From Parietaria judaica (taxonomy: Eukaryota > Streptophyta > Magnoliopsida > Rosales > Urticaceae), in assembly GCA_954871525.1 (NCBI GenBank), contig OX940864.1:20640001-20704000 (forward strand): DNA of 64,000 nt, in the 5' to 3' direction. A program made the translations under genes and the position numbers. The notes beneath the pieces are model-generated. The model was not told the origin of the DNA and searched no databases. It saw only the letters and a list, made by a program, of their open reading frames with translations. Below are positions 21,985-32,522 of the stretch, piece by piece (position 1 is the stretch's first letter; every line of letters begins with the position of its first letter).

Positions 21985-23702
21985 ATGAGTTCCGAAGAAG
22001 AAAGAAACGCCATCAACTTGGACTACGCGATGCGCCTCGGGGCGAAAATGATCTCCGGCGAGGTCAGGTGCAACAGGAACGCAATGTTTTCTCCAACGTC
22101 CATGACCATTGCTCTCAACATGGTCGCTTCGGCCTCCCAAGGCGAAACCCTCAACAGGTTCTTGGGCTTTCTTGACGCCCAAGACATCGACCAACTCTGC
22201 ACCCGATCCCAAACTATCATGTCCCTTCTCGAGCTCCGCCCCGCCACGGAGGAGACAGCGCCACCAGTCCCGGCGGCAGCACCGCCACAAATGGAACAGC
22301 TCCGTATCGAGCCTTCAACTAGTTCTCGTCCGTTGCGCGTGCGCCGCAAATTATTCTCCGACCCAGAGTCGCCCATTCCGACACCGACGCCGCTTCTTTC
22401 ATTGGAAAACCGTCTTCCCTCGCCGGCCATTTTTATGGAGCACGCTGTTTGGGTCGATCGTCCCAATCGTTCTCTAAAGCCAACTTTCGTTGCGATCGCC
22501 GAGTCCATTTACAAAGCTATTGTCAAGAACTTCGATTTTCTCTATCAGGTAATCTCTCCCAATTTTTTTATTTTCTTAATTTGCATAATTTAGAATTATT
22601 TTTCATCGATGAATTTCCTGTTCTGATAGTCTGTTAAGTTGGTTAACTCTGTTAAGATCGGTTACATGGGAAAGTAGTCTGTTAAGTTAGTTAAGTCTGT
22701 TCAGACCAGTTATGAAAGTAAGTAATCTGTTGTGATTTACACACAAATCAACGAGAGAAAAAAATACAATACAGTTCATAAATCATAAGTGAAGGGTGTT
22801 TTGGGAACTTCATATATATTTTGATTTGCCCTGCTTGGTGTTATAAATTTATCGGGTGCCGATTATCGAGCGATTGTAATCGAATCCCGGTTGGATTATA
22901 GTGAATTAGAATATTTGCAATCGGTAAGTGGATGTAACTCTTACGAAACTATATATTATTTCAGAGCGTAAAAGTGATAGCAGAGGCAAACGAATGGGCG
23001 GTAAAGGCAACAAATGGACTCATCAAAGCAATCTTGTCTCCCTCGGTGCCACTCGCGTCTCTGTGCATCACGACCACGACGTACTTCAGCAGCGCCTGGG
23101 AAGTGCCGTTTAGAGCCTGCAACTCTGGCATCGGCGACTTCCACCTCCTCACGGGTGAAACCATCAAAGTCCCGTACATGATCAAAACAGACAAGCGCTT
23201 CTTCTTCCGGTCGGTCAATGAGTTCAAGTTTCTACACCTACCATATCGCCGGGACGGCCCGACGGTGAAGGGTTACTCGATGTACCTCTTCCTTCCCCCC
23301 GCCATCAATGGAGTGAGGGACTTCTTGCTCCAGGTCGGGCCGAATCTGTCGGGACTCCGACCCGAGAGTCTCGGGCTTCAGATGGAGAGCCTCTCGCTCG
23401 TGATAGTTCCGAAGTTCACATTCGCACAAACGACGGGCACAAGGCCGCATTTCGCGAAGGACTGCGCTCTCTTTCAGACGGAATTCCTCCGAGTCAACGA
23501 GGAAGGGTCAATGGCGGTGGAATCTACAGAGCAGGGTTTCATCCCAGTCAACGAGGAAGAACCAGCGGCGGTGGAAGGCGGCGCAATGTTTGTGGCGGAC
23601 CACCCTTTCATGTTCACGATCGTCCAAGACGTGTCGATGCTTACCGTTTTGGTTGGAGTAGTTCTTAATCCCCTCGACAATTGTAAGGAAATAATCGGCT
23701 GA
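21985..23702 (+). CDS. Serpin, non-canonical reactive-centre loop (433 aa)
   Basis: Two exons: 21,985-22,548 and 22,965-23,702, intron phase 0 at the same place as in the upstream paralog, giving 188 + 245 residues. It has SPTSMTIALNMVASAS near residue 40, AVWVDRPNRSLKPTF and SIYKAIVKNFDF at the end of exon 1, IAEANEWAVKATNGLIKAIL at the start of exon 2 (a good match to the plant serpin VNSWAEKETNGLI segment), and FVADHPFMFTIV...VVLNPL near the C-terminus. The segment between the helix C/D region and s2A is a Pro-rich linker of only about 65 residues without tandem repeats. The hinge reads NEEGSMAVESTEQG and is followed by a second VNEEEPAAVEGG motif where the P1-P1' bond would normally lie. 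It is the most conventional copy of the local family, yet inhibitory activity is doubtful. Probably cytosolic. Confidence 0.88.
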
Positions 23703-24856
23703 GTCTTTGACCACTTTGTGTTACCAAAAAATAGGAACATTATATGTATATAAATCATGCATTAAATATACATTCAAATATATCATACACATATACATGT
23801 ATATTTCATCCAATCTGTTCAAGTCATTACAACATTATGCATAAAACCCCATTTCCTGGCACAAAAACTTTCACTTCTGTCCCATTTTTTCTTGGACCAT
23901 CGGGCAATTATCGGTTTCGGGTTCTTGAACCCTCCTACGAACAAGATATTGTACATTACCATACAAAATATGAATCTTCAAAACAATGGCGTAAACAAAT
24001 ACGAGGAATAGAAACAAAAATCTTACTGTTTGCTGGTGATATAGCGGATTGTTGATTCTGGCGTAAACATCAATCGCCTATTCTTCTTTGGCCTGTTGAT
24101 TCGCGCATGATTATAAATTGTAAGGCGTTAATTTGCTATCTCTCAAGAGCATGATTAAAAGTGTTTTAGAGCTCTCTTATCATCGAGACCTTCGATCTGG
24201 CATGTCGTAAGCCAGTTCGGACACTTGAGTCAGCAGTTACGGCCTCCTTAAGTTGGGCCCTGCACAAGCGCCTCTCAAAACGGTCCAAAAACGTCAAGGT
24301 TTGATCGTCTGTGGGTTGGGCCTCATCAGCAGGCCCGATCTTCACTGCCGTCTTCTCTTAACAACTGGACCTAAGGCAAGACCCCAAGTGAGTTTTCAGC
24401 CTTACAATATTCTTCACACAACCAATGTTCGAAGGGAAAAGAAAAGTAAAAAAAAAAAAAAGCAAATGAAAATCAGAGCAAAGCAGAGCTGATTCAGTTA
24501 TTTGTGGTCTAAAAAGAGCATCAACCGTTCTGTTGGAATCGGATCGGCAACAAAAGTTAACAGATATTAAAAAAGACAACTCTAAATGATTAGCAATGCT
24601 TATGGGAAATTGAATAACACGAGGATAATAACACGTTATTCTCATTAAAAGACATTGACACCAACCTTTTGTTTTGGCTCGGAAAGATGAATAAAACGAG
24701 AATTGTTCTCTTTATGCGCAATATGCGATTATACATCTCAACCACACAATTGCTTCGAGCTTCTTTGGTTCGCTCCAAGCGACGCAGATATTCTCTTTAC
24801 GGGTTTTTTTTTCGGAAAGCGTTTGTGAGAACATGTCTTTGAGAGATGAGTATTGT
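23703..24856. other. No gene seen between serpin and mTERF clusters
   Basis: Mixed sequence. The stretch at about 24,180-24,420 is less AT-rich and resembles LTR remnants (GGGCCC words, GGTTTGATCGTCTG), but no ends could be defined. The last part is probably the 3' UTR of the minus-strand mTERF gene. Confidence 0.5.
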
Positions 24857-26533
24857 CTAGAAACACTCTAAATAATGTTTAGGAACAGCGGGGTGAATTC
24901 TACGAAGGCACCCGATGAATTTCTTTTCATGAGATTTTATCATGTGTCGGGTCGAGTAACGTCTGCTATACACGCCCTTCTCCAAAAGCCAGACGAAAAG
25001 TCTATGCCGGCGTTTAATTCGGAAATCCAGATCATATTGCAGAAACTCTGGCCAAGCGAAGAGACAGTGGAGAGAAGATCCCATTTCCCGGCACAAATAA
25101 TTCACCTTTTCCTCCAATCTTTCCGTGCCTTGGCAGAGAATATCTGGCGCCTTTCGTATCATAAGGCACAGCTTAGAGTGTGTCAAACCCAATGAAAGAA
25201 GGCAATCGAATCGCTCACGTAAGTCATTACCAGTCCCACGCAGGCGTTTCAGTACCTTTGAAGTGAACCCATTCTCGCCAAATCCGATTCCTTTCAAGAA
25301 ATGCACTTGGCTTATCCTGTGAGAGGAACACACGCTCGATTCGATCCTCTTCCAAGCATCTACGAAGTTTCCATCGACGCCTTCGCTCGGGGAACTGATG
25401 GTGTACGTTGACAATACCCGAGCATTTGAGCTCTTAATCTTATCGAAGAACCAATGATGAAGATCCAAAGCCTTCATAACCTCAGGTAAGTTACCCATTT
25501 CGTTTCTTCCAAATGTGTGAGGATACATTTGCCGAACGCGCTGCAATTCCTCTTCCTCCAATTCAAAATGCTCCAATATTTCAAGAACCGAAATGATCGG
25601 TCTTTCCAAGTCAAGACTGAAAATCTCGGGATTCCGAAGAAGCAACAAACCAATTTCACATTTTTCGACCCCGAATCTACTAAAGTAGTCGACTTTTTGG
25701 TCCAAATCCTCTTCGGTAACTCTAAGGAAAAGCTCTTTCTTCGCACCTATTACATCCCCGACCATCCCCTTCTCGCAACCGAGTTCGTAAAAAGCCCTCA
25801 CTGTCCTGCAAGCCTCATACCAAGCATCCACATTTCCTTCAACACAACTCTCCACGTCTAATTCAACGAAAACCCTCTTCAAATCACCGAAAATTGCATC
25901 GACATTACAATCAAATTCACCTTCGACGGTCAACAAGCAAGGGAAAGCGAGACAAACACCGGCCACGGACAGATTATCGAGCCCGAATCGGTCCCTCAAC
26001 GCCAAAAGCCTATCCGCCAACTCCGTCGGAGACTTCCGAAATACCGAGGGCTCCTCAACGTACAGCTTCCCTAACATGTTCCACGGAAACCCGAATTGGG
26101 AAAGCGCACAAGCGGCGTCGAGAACAGCCCCGTCCTCGGAAAAGAAAAAAGCTTTCGTGGGCAAAAGGCGAGGCAGTTCCCGGAAATCGACGCCAATGCT
26201 TTCGAAGAAGAACTCGAATTCGTTGATGGGTTCGTACCTGAGGGTTTTGCGGAAGGTGGCGGGGAAAGTCCTGGCGGAGAAGTGGATCTTCTGAAGGAGC
26301 TTGGAGAGCGAGAAGAGGGAGTTCTGGGCGATGAGCTCGGCGTAGACGAAGGGGAAGGATCTGGTGGCGTGGAGGTACTCGCGGAGGGCTTTCCGGGCTT
26401 CGTCGATGGCCTGAGGCTTGTAGTGGCTGGGGATTCGGTTGATGCATCGGACTGTTGGAAGCTTTGTGGTGGCGGCGTTAATGGCGGACGAAGAGAAGGC
26501 GCGGCGAGAGGAGAGAAGCTTGCGAAGGGACAT
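24857..26533 (-). CDS. mTERF-family protein 1 of 4 (558 aa)
   Basis: A single-exon gene; ATG at 26,533 and stop at 24,857. The N-terminus MSLRKLLSSRRAFSSSA is rich in Arg and Ser, as in mitochondrial transit peptides. Residues 98-109 (LRYEPINEFEFF) and the repeated helical units with proline at the turn (KSPTELADRLLALRDRFG, LLLLRNPEIFSLDL, MIRKAPDILCQ, AWPEFLQYDLDFRIKRR) are mTERF repeats, which stack into a nucleic-acid-binding superhelix. Length and layout fit the long plant class that includes Arabidopsis MTEF18/SHOT1, a mitochondrial protein affecting organelle gene expression and heat tolerance; orthology is not claimed. It is the most divergent of the four tandem paralogs, especially in the ETYSIGDP-equivalent region. 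Confidence 0.9.
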   Translation of the reverse strand: MSLRKLLSSRRAFSSSAINAATTKLPTVRCINRIPSHYKPQAIDEARKALREYLHATRSFPFVYAELIAQNSLFSLSKLLQKIHFSARTFPATFRKTLRYEPINEFEFFFESIGVDFRELPRLLPTKAFFFSEDGAVLDAACALSQFGFPWNMLGKLYVEEPSVFRKSPTELADRLLALRDRFGLDNLSVAGVCLAFPCLLTVEGEFDCNVDAIFGDLKRVFVELDVESCVEGNVDAWYEACRTVRAFYELGCEKGMVGDVIGAKKELFLRVTEEDLDQKVDYFSRFGVEKCEIGLLLLRNPEIFSLDLERPIISVLEILEHFELEEEELQRVRQMYPHTFGRNEMGNLPEVMKALDLHHWFFDKIKSSNARVLSTYTISSPSEGVDGNFVDAWKRIESSVCSSHRISQVHFLKGIGFGENGFTSKVLKRLRGTGNDLRERFDCLLSLGLTHSKLCLMIRKAPDILCQGTERLEEKVNYLCREMGSSLHCLFAWPEFLQYDLDFRIKRRHRLFVWLLEKGVYSRRYSTRHMIKSHEKKFIGCLRRIHPAVPKHYLECF

Positions 26534-26815
26534 TGTGGAGTCCTTAGCATTTTGGAGTTTGGACTTTCAAGACAAAAATTACTAATTAAAATTATTTAAT
26601 TATTTTAATATAATATAGGTATATATGAATTTTTCATTTGAGGGAATTAGTTAGCTCATGTCTCGTCTCCTATAACTTAGGTCTTAGGAGGGGAGCATCC
26701 CGGACTAAGTATCGGGTTTTTGGCCTTTTCGGTCCGGTCTTACGGTTTCAGGCCTTCTTAAACCGGAACAAGGTCAAGTCGCCCGATTTTGACCAATTTT
26801 TAAATGAGTAAAGAA

Positions 26816-26846
<31 letters not shown>

Positions 26847-27769
26847 ATCAAATATTACGTACAATCTAAACTTCAAGTGTAAATGATCTAAATTAAAAAA
26901 AATAAACCCTACCAACTAGAATTATGATAAATTAATAAAAATAATAAGATCGGGGTAGCTCCGCTTTTAAGCCCCTGTCTAATCCGGGTCTACAATAGAC
27001 CCGATTTTGGAGCTGTGGCTTGACTAAAACTGGACTTCAAAACCAAGACTATCAACATATGACAATTTTTTGTGATTTAATTATGAAGTCAATGGTGCCA
27101 CTTGAAATTGATGCATGATGTAAGCCACCAAGCCTAGTATTTTTTATGCATAACACAAGTTATTAGGAAAACTTCCTCAAGAGTATTGCATTTATCCAGT
27201 TATTTATGCAGTAATTAGTTCCATTGTTATAATATAAGTTTCTTGCCTAATTAGTGCGTTTGTTATCAAAATGATCAAATGCTTGTTCAAACCAGGTCCA
27301 GTAATTTTGAGTCTTGTAAAAAATTTATTAGACTTGTTTAAATTATTACGAGACTTTTTTATTAAGTATATAATGTAAAAAAATTTAGGGAGAAATTTTA
27401 TATATAAACTTTTTATTTTATTTTAGAGGCCTTATGTGATCGCCAAAAAAAAAAAAATTAAATAGGGCCCGCCGTGGCCGACAGCACGCTGACAATTACT
27501 CGCAACTTTCTTCCGATTGGAAATCGAGCATCAAAAATCAATCCACCATACCCATTTATAACTTTTCTATATACTGATATTTTACGAAAACCTCATCGTT
27601 ATATTCATAAAATTTGCTCGACACAATCGGTTATCGATTTACGGACTCTAAATACCAAGCACGATGACATATAGATATGATCAAGTAAATGTCAACCCCA
27701 TTATGTCTACTGTAAACCAAGAAAAGGTTTGACTAACTAGAAATTGTCAAAATCCAACATCTTCAGAAG
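26534..27769. other. Spacer with CCGG-rich transposon debris and (TA)n
   Basis: The stretch from about 26,690 to 27,040 alternates GGTCCGG/CCGGGTC words at both ends around an AT centre with a TA microsatellite at 26,818-26,842. It resembles the non-autonomous hAT-like element at 6,035 in composition, but terminal repeats were not found. The rest shows no gene. Confidence 0.4.
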
Positions 27770-29437
27770 TCAACGCTCGAAGTAATGTTTTGGAGCAGCA
27801 GGGTGGACTCTAATAAGCCGTTCTACAAAAACCTTTTCGTTGCTTTTAAGCATGTTGGAAATGGAGAACTCTTTGATACACAAACCCTTTTCCCTAAGCC
27901 ACGCGTAGAATCGGAATCTCCGCTTGATGCGGGAATCCAAGTCGAAATGCAAAAATCTCGGAAACCCGACAAGGAAACTCGGAGAAGCTCTCATTTCTTG
28001 GCACAAGAAATTCACTTTTTCCTCCATCTTTTCTGGGTTTTGGCAAAGGATATGAGGAGCCCTTATGATCATCAGACAAATGTCTGAGTGTTTGATTCCT
28101 ATTCGAAGAAAGAACTCGAACCGTTCTCGGAGCTTTTTCCCGGGACCGTGCAAGTTGTTCAAGAGCTTTAAAGTTGAGGCATTCTCTCCGAACCCTTGTT
28201 CTCTCAAGAAATCCACTTTACTCAACATAAGAGGAGATAACTTCATAGATTCGATCCTCTTCCAAGCATGTAAGGCTTCTCTATCCTCGTCACGGTGAAC
28301 GATCGAGTACGTTTCTAATAATTTGCCATTCGAGCTCTTAATCTTCTCAAAGAGCCATTCATGGAGATCCAAGGCCTTCGCTACGTGAGGCAAATTCGCC
28401 ATTTTGTTTCTTCCAAACACATGAGGGTACTTTTTGCAACATCGTTGTAACTCTTCCATGCTCAATCCGAAATGTTGCAACATTCCCGACACCGCGATCG
28501 CCGGCTTCTCCAAGTCGAGATTCAGAATCTCCGGGCTCCGAAGAAGCAACAAGCCCACCTCAGCCTTTCCGACACCGAATTTTGCAAAGTAGTCCACTTT
28601 TCCAACTATAACCTCTCTCCGGCATTGGAAAAAGAGTTCTTTCCTTCTGCACATTGACTCTCCAACCTCCTTCGCTAACCCCAAATCGCAAAAGATCCGA
28701 ACTTTGCGACATAGCTCGTACCAAGCATCCACATTCCCGGAAACGTAACTACCTTCATCGAATTCGTCGAAAACCCTAATCAAGCAATCAAGGATCTCGC
28801 CAATGGCGCCACCGAACTCGCCTTCCACCCTCAGCAAGCGAGGGAAAGCGAGGCATATGCCAACCACGGAGAGCTTATCAAAACCCGAAAATCTCTTCAG
28901 CCTAAGAAGCCTCTCCGCTAACACCGTCGGAGAAATGCGAAAAATCGAAACCTCTTCTACATACAAACTCCCCAACTTATTCCACGGAAATCCGAATTCG
29001 AAAAGGGCGAAAGCTGAATCGATAACGACCCGATCCTCCGAGAAGAAGAACTTCCTCGGGGGCAGAAACCGAGGGACGATTTCGGGGTCTACGCCGATGC
29101 TTTCGAGGAAGAACTCGAATTCGTTGATGGGTTCGTACCTGAGGAGGCTCGTGAAGCTCTTGGAGAAGGTTTTGGCGGAGAAGGGGATCTTCAAGAGAAG
29201 CTTGGAGAGGGAGACGAGGGAGTTTCCGGCGATTTGGTCGGCGAAGAGGAAAGGCAGAGACCTGGTGGCGTGGAGGTACTCTCGCAGGGCCTTCTGGGCT
29301 TCTCCGACGACGCGGCGTTTGTACTCTGAACGGACGTTCGGAAATGGCGGGAGTCTCTGAAGGTTCTTGGACTTGGCAATGGCGGTGGAAGAGAAGCGAC
29401 GATGAAGGAGAGTGAAGAGAGCTTCGATACGAGGCAT
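27770..29437 (-). CDS. mTERF-family protein 2 of 4 (555 aa)
   Basis: Intronless; ATG at 29,437, stop at 27,770. A transit-like start (MPRIEALFTLLHRRFSSTA) precedes the shared LPPFPNVRSEYKRR...EAQKALREYLHATRSLPF segment. mTERF repeats follow through the body: FGFPWNKLGSLYVEEVSIFR, CLAFPRLLRVEGEF, LLLLRSPEILNLDLEKP, KKYPHVFGRNKMANLPHVA, MIIRAPHILCQNPEKM and GFPRFLHFDLDSRIKRR. About the first 110 codons are nearly identical in DNA to those of the next gene upstream, while the remainder is clearly different from it and closer to gene 1 in several places (for example LCQ..E.MEEKVNFLCQEM). A role in organellar transcription or RNA handling is expected from the family; the substrate is unknown. Confidence 0.9.
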   Translation of the reverse strand: MPRIEALFTLLHRRFSSTAIAKSKNLQRLPPFPNVRSEYKRRVVGEAQKALREYLHATRSLPFLFADQIAGNSLVSLSKLLLKIPFSAKTFSKSFTSLLRYEPINEFEFFLESIGVDPEIVPRFLPPRKFFFSEDRVVIDSAFALFEFGFPWNKLGSLYVEEVSIFRISPTVLAERLLRLKRFSGFDKLSVVGICLAFPRLLRVEGEFGGAIGEILDCLIRVFDEFDEGSYVSGNVDAWYELCRKVRIFCDLGLAKEVGESMCRRKELFFQCRREVIVGKVDYFAKFGVGKAEVGLLLLRSPEILNLDLEKPAIAVSGMLQHFGLSMEELQRCCKKYPHVFGRNKMANLPHVAKALDLHEWLFEKIKSSNGKLLETYSIVHRDEDREALHAWKRIESMKLSPLMLSKVDFLREQGFGENASTLKLLNNLHGPGKKLRERFEFFLRIGIKHSDICLMIIRAPHILCQNPEKMEEKVNFLCQEMRASPSFLVGFPRFLHFDLDSRIKRRFRFYAWLREKGLCIKEFSISNMLKSNEKVFVERLIRVHPAAPKHYFER

Positions 29438-30731
29438 TGACTGGGGTTTCAGACTGCCTTGACTACGCTTTCTTCGTTGTCAGCTAATAATAACAAGTTC
29501 AACGCGACAAAACAATAGTAATACTGTAATAGTAGTAGATAATGGCGGTAAAAGTATTTATATTGTAAATTTTAGTCAACTGAAAGACGTGAGTTTAAAA
29601 TGAAAAACAAATTAACGGCAAAAATACTTAAGGATAACAAGTGCGAAGCGAAGTATTTTTTTCATCTAACTTTTTTTTTTTTTACAAATGTTGATTAATT
29701 TTTAACATAATGTAATTAATTCATTCTTAAAATATGCATTGATAGGCTCGTGTCATCCATCTATTTAACGTCTTCTCTCATTTGAATTTGATAAAAATAA
29801 TAAAATTAGACAAAAATAATATATATTAACTTTACATTTATTGACTTTAAAAGATTTTATTGTTTTTCTTCACTTCGACCGAATTGCCTCAACTTATCAA
29901 AATTTAAATACTTTTATCGCGATTATCCCTACTCATCAATATTGTCTGTTCTTAATATCTAATATAATTATGTTTAATATTTAATAACTAAAGATATCGA
30001 CATCAAAGCTGCGAAAACCTTTTAAATTCATCCAAATATTATATACGGAATGGCAGGCATGTCGGCATGCCATGGCACGATGTTTGCGGGTTCCACGTCT
30101 ACGTGACCTCAAAATTATCCAAATATTACACAAAACCCCGGCAATAAGATTTTTTTTAGTGACATAATGTTGTTGTTTTGCAACAGTACATATTGATACA
30201 TATGCTTCTATCAGATTATAAAGAGGACAGTGAATTTATATTAGATTGTTTTTATAGATTATAATCAATATGGTGAATTTTCGCTTGCTTGCGAATTTGA
30301 TTTATCTTCTGTGTTTTCCAATGAGTTTTCGCGTCAGCGCACTTGGGTCCAGATGGGAGATTTCCGGCGGTAGCAATTGTCGAGGACGAGGCTCATCGCA
30401 ATTGCAAAACACGGCTGTGCACAGTTTCTAGAAAAAGAGGAATATGCAAAATAGTTTAGCAGATAATAATATTATTGATCTCTACATGTAAAAAGGACAT
30501 CTTTTAATGGAATGAGCAATATGACATGTTCTCTTACCACTTCCAACGGCATTCTCAGATCCCGGCGTCTTAAAACGAGGAGCGCAAATTAACAGAACGA
30601 CGCCCTCGTACCTGAGTTCTAACTTTTAAGCAAAATGCATATACACAGTTTCCTTCTCTTCTTTGCAATGGAAGCAGTTACAGTTGGCCGCATCTCGATC
30701 TCGGCAGTGAGAAACCACTAGATCAACATGA
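29438..30731. other. Spacer with a decayed Mutator-like MITE
   Basis: The part 29,538-29,929 is a MITE remnant (separate entry). The last 190 bp (30,540-30,730) resemble 34,930-35,110 downstream of mTERF gene 4 (CTCAGATCCCGGCGT versus CCCAGATCTCGGCGT, then AACGAGGAGCGCAAAT versus AGCAAGGAGTGTAAAT), so this 3' flank was duplicated with the gene. Confidence 0.6.
29538..29929. mobile_element. Decayed Mutator-like MITE upstream of mTERF gene 2
   Basis: The right end CGCGATTATCCC (ending 29,929) and left end GATAATGGCGGTAAAAGT are inverted forms of the GGGATAATmGCGGTAAAA family. The interior (TTACAAATGTTGATTAA, CTCTCATTTGAATTTGATAA) matches the element at 58,067. The left terminus is eroded and no target duplication can be read. 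Confidence 0.55.
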
Positions 30732-32411
30732 CTAATCTTTGCACGAGAAAAACTCTAAATACCGCTTTGGAGCAGCTGGGTGGATTTCCGAGAGACGTCC
30801 TATGAATTGATTTTCACTCGCCGAAAGCATGGTCGCTATGGAGTAGTTACTGGTAAACAAGCCGGTCTCTCTTAGCCAAGCGTAGAATACGTATCTACGT
30901 TTGATCCTGTTCTCAAATTCGTAGCACAGAAAATCCGGGAAATCACGGAGATAGTCTAGAGATCCCATCACTTGTCGCAAAAAGTTGGTCTTCAGTACCA
31001 GATTCTCCGGACTCATATTGAGAATATTCGTCACACTTTTTATCATCAGACAAAGCTCAGAGTGTTTAATTCCCATGCCAATTAGGCAATCGAATCGCTC
31101 CAGTAACTTATCGCTATTACCATGCAAGTGCTTTACGACCTTCAGTGTCATGGCGTTCTCTCCAAACCCGATTCCAGTCAAGAAATTCACTTTAACGGTC
31201 ATGTGACGACCACTCGTCCCTAACATTTCTATCCGCTTTAAAGCATCACTGAAAAATTTATCGGTGTCTTCTTCGGGATCGCCAATGGAATACGTAGCCA
31301 GAAATCGCCCATTCGAACTTTTAATCTTATCAAAGCACCACTCATGGAGATCCAAGGCCTTCGCCACGTGAGGTAAATTGGCAATTTTATTTCTTCCAAA
31401 AACATACGGATACTTCTTCCTTACACGCTGCAACTCCTTGGCGGCCAATCCAAAGTGTTTCAACAATCCAAACACGGACATCACCGGAAGTTCCAAGTCT
31501 AGATTCAAAATTTCTGGACTGCTGAGAATCCACAAGCCCACATCAACGCTTCGAGCTCCAAATTGACAGAAGTAATTCAATGTTCGGGCTAAATCTTCTA
31601 ACGAACACGGAAAAAACACCTCTTTCCCCAAACACATCGGTTCTCCTACTGAGCCCGTATCGCAACCTAAATCGTAGAAGAACTTAACTTTACAACAAAG
31701 CTCATACCAAGCATCTACATTTCCCTCAACGCAGATTCCGTCACCGGACTCTCGATAAACCCTATTCAAATCGTTCAAAACCGCTTCATACTCGCCCTCT
31801 ATTTCACCCTCCAAGCTCAACAAACGCGGGAAAACGAGGCATATTCCAACCACACGGAGATTATCAAAACCGTAACATTCTTTCAATAAACCGAGCCTAT
31901 CTGTTAAGAAACCCGAAGATTTGCTGAAAATCGAAACCTCGATCACATACAAACTTCCTAACTTATGCCACGGGAACCCGAATCGCAGGAGCGCGAAAGC
32001 GGCTGCGAGAACCGTCGGGTCCTCCGACAAGAAGAACTTGCCGCGAGGCAAAAGCGCAGGGACGGCCTCGCAGGCAACGCCGATGCTTTCGAGGAAGAAC
32101 TCGAATTCGTTGATGGGTTCGTACCTGAGGAGGCTCTTGAAGCTCTTGGAGAAGGTTTTGGCGGAGAAGGGGATCCTCCGGAGGAGCTTGGAGAGGGAGA
32201 CGAGGGAGTTGCCGGCGATTTGGTCGGCGAAGAGGAAGGGCAGAGACCTGGTGTCGTGGAGGTACTCTCGCAGGGCTTTCTGGGCTTCTCCGACGACTCG
32301 GCGTTTGTACTCCGATCGGACGTTCGGAAATGGCGGGAGTCTCCGGAGGTTCCCGGTCTTGGTAATGGCGGTAGAAGAGAAGCGACGATGAAGGAGAGTG
32401 AAGAGAAACAT
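30732..32411 (-). CDS. mTERF-family protein 3 of 4 (559 aa), mosaic
   Basis: Intronless; the ATG at 32,411 gives MFLFTLLHRRFSSTA, matching the neighbour's transit-like start; an in-frame GTG 60 bp upstream is not used as start here. The front, to about residue 110 (including LRYEPINEFEFFLESIGV), is nearly the same as gene 2. From about residue 220 the protein follows gene 4 closely: VYRESGDGICVEGNVDAWYE, LLKHFGLAAKELQRVRKKYP, LATYSIGDPEEDTDK, SPENLVLKTNFLRQ, and IHPAAPKRYLEFFS at the C-terminus. It keeps all mTERF repeats and has no internal stop, so it is probably functional. The simplest explanation of the mosaic is gene conversion or unequal crossing over within the cluster. Confidence 0.9.
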   Translation of the reverse strand: MFLFTLLHRRFSSTAITKTGNLRRLPPFPNVRSEYKRRVVGEAQKALREYLHDTRSLPFLFADQIAGNSLVSLSKLLRRIPFSAKTFSKSFKSLLRYEPINEFEFFLESIGVACEAVPALLPRGKFFLSEDPTVLAAAFALLRFGFPWHKLGSLYVIEVSIFSKSSGFLTDRLGLLKECYGFDNLRVVGICLVFPRLLSLEGEIEGEYEAVLNDLNRVYRESGDGICVEGNVDAWYELCCKVKFFYDLGCDTGSVGEPMCLGKEVFFPCSLEDLARTLNYFCQFGARSVDVGLWILSSPEILNLDLELPVMSVFGLLKHFGLAAKELQRVRKKYPYVFGRNKIANLPHVAKALDLHEWCFDKIKSSNGRFLATYSIGDPEEDTDKFFSDALKRIEMLGTSGRHMTVKVNFLTGIGFGENAMTLKVVKHLHGNSDKLLERFDCLIGMGIKHSELCLMIKSVTNILNMSPENLVLKTNFLRQVMGSLDYLRDFPDFLCYEFENRIKRRYVFYAWLRETGLFTSNYSIATMLSASENQFIGRLSEIHPAAPKRYLEFFSCKD

Positions 32412-32522
32412 TGACTGGGTTTTCACACACTGCCTCGTCTTGCTTTGCTTTGGCACTGCCGTTTTCGCCACTATGTTTTATTTATTTTTAATTAATTTTT
32501 CACTATATGAAAATAAATTATA

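Noticed and set aside
26055..26599. Several long overlapping ORFs in other frames over the mTERF gene 1 front (also at 31,963-32,430 and 36,360-36,692)
   Set aside because: The GC-rich 5' parts of the mTERF genes are open in several frames. Their products are Pro/Ser/Arg-rich without family resemblance.
30732..32471. Start of mTERF gene 3 at 32,471 (GTG)
   Set aside because: The extra 20 residues begin with GTG and have no counterpart in gene 2; the ATG at 32,411 aligns with the LLHRRFSSTA leader.
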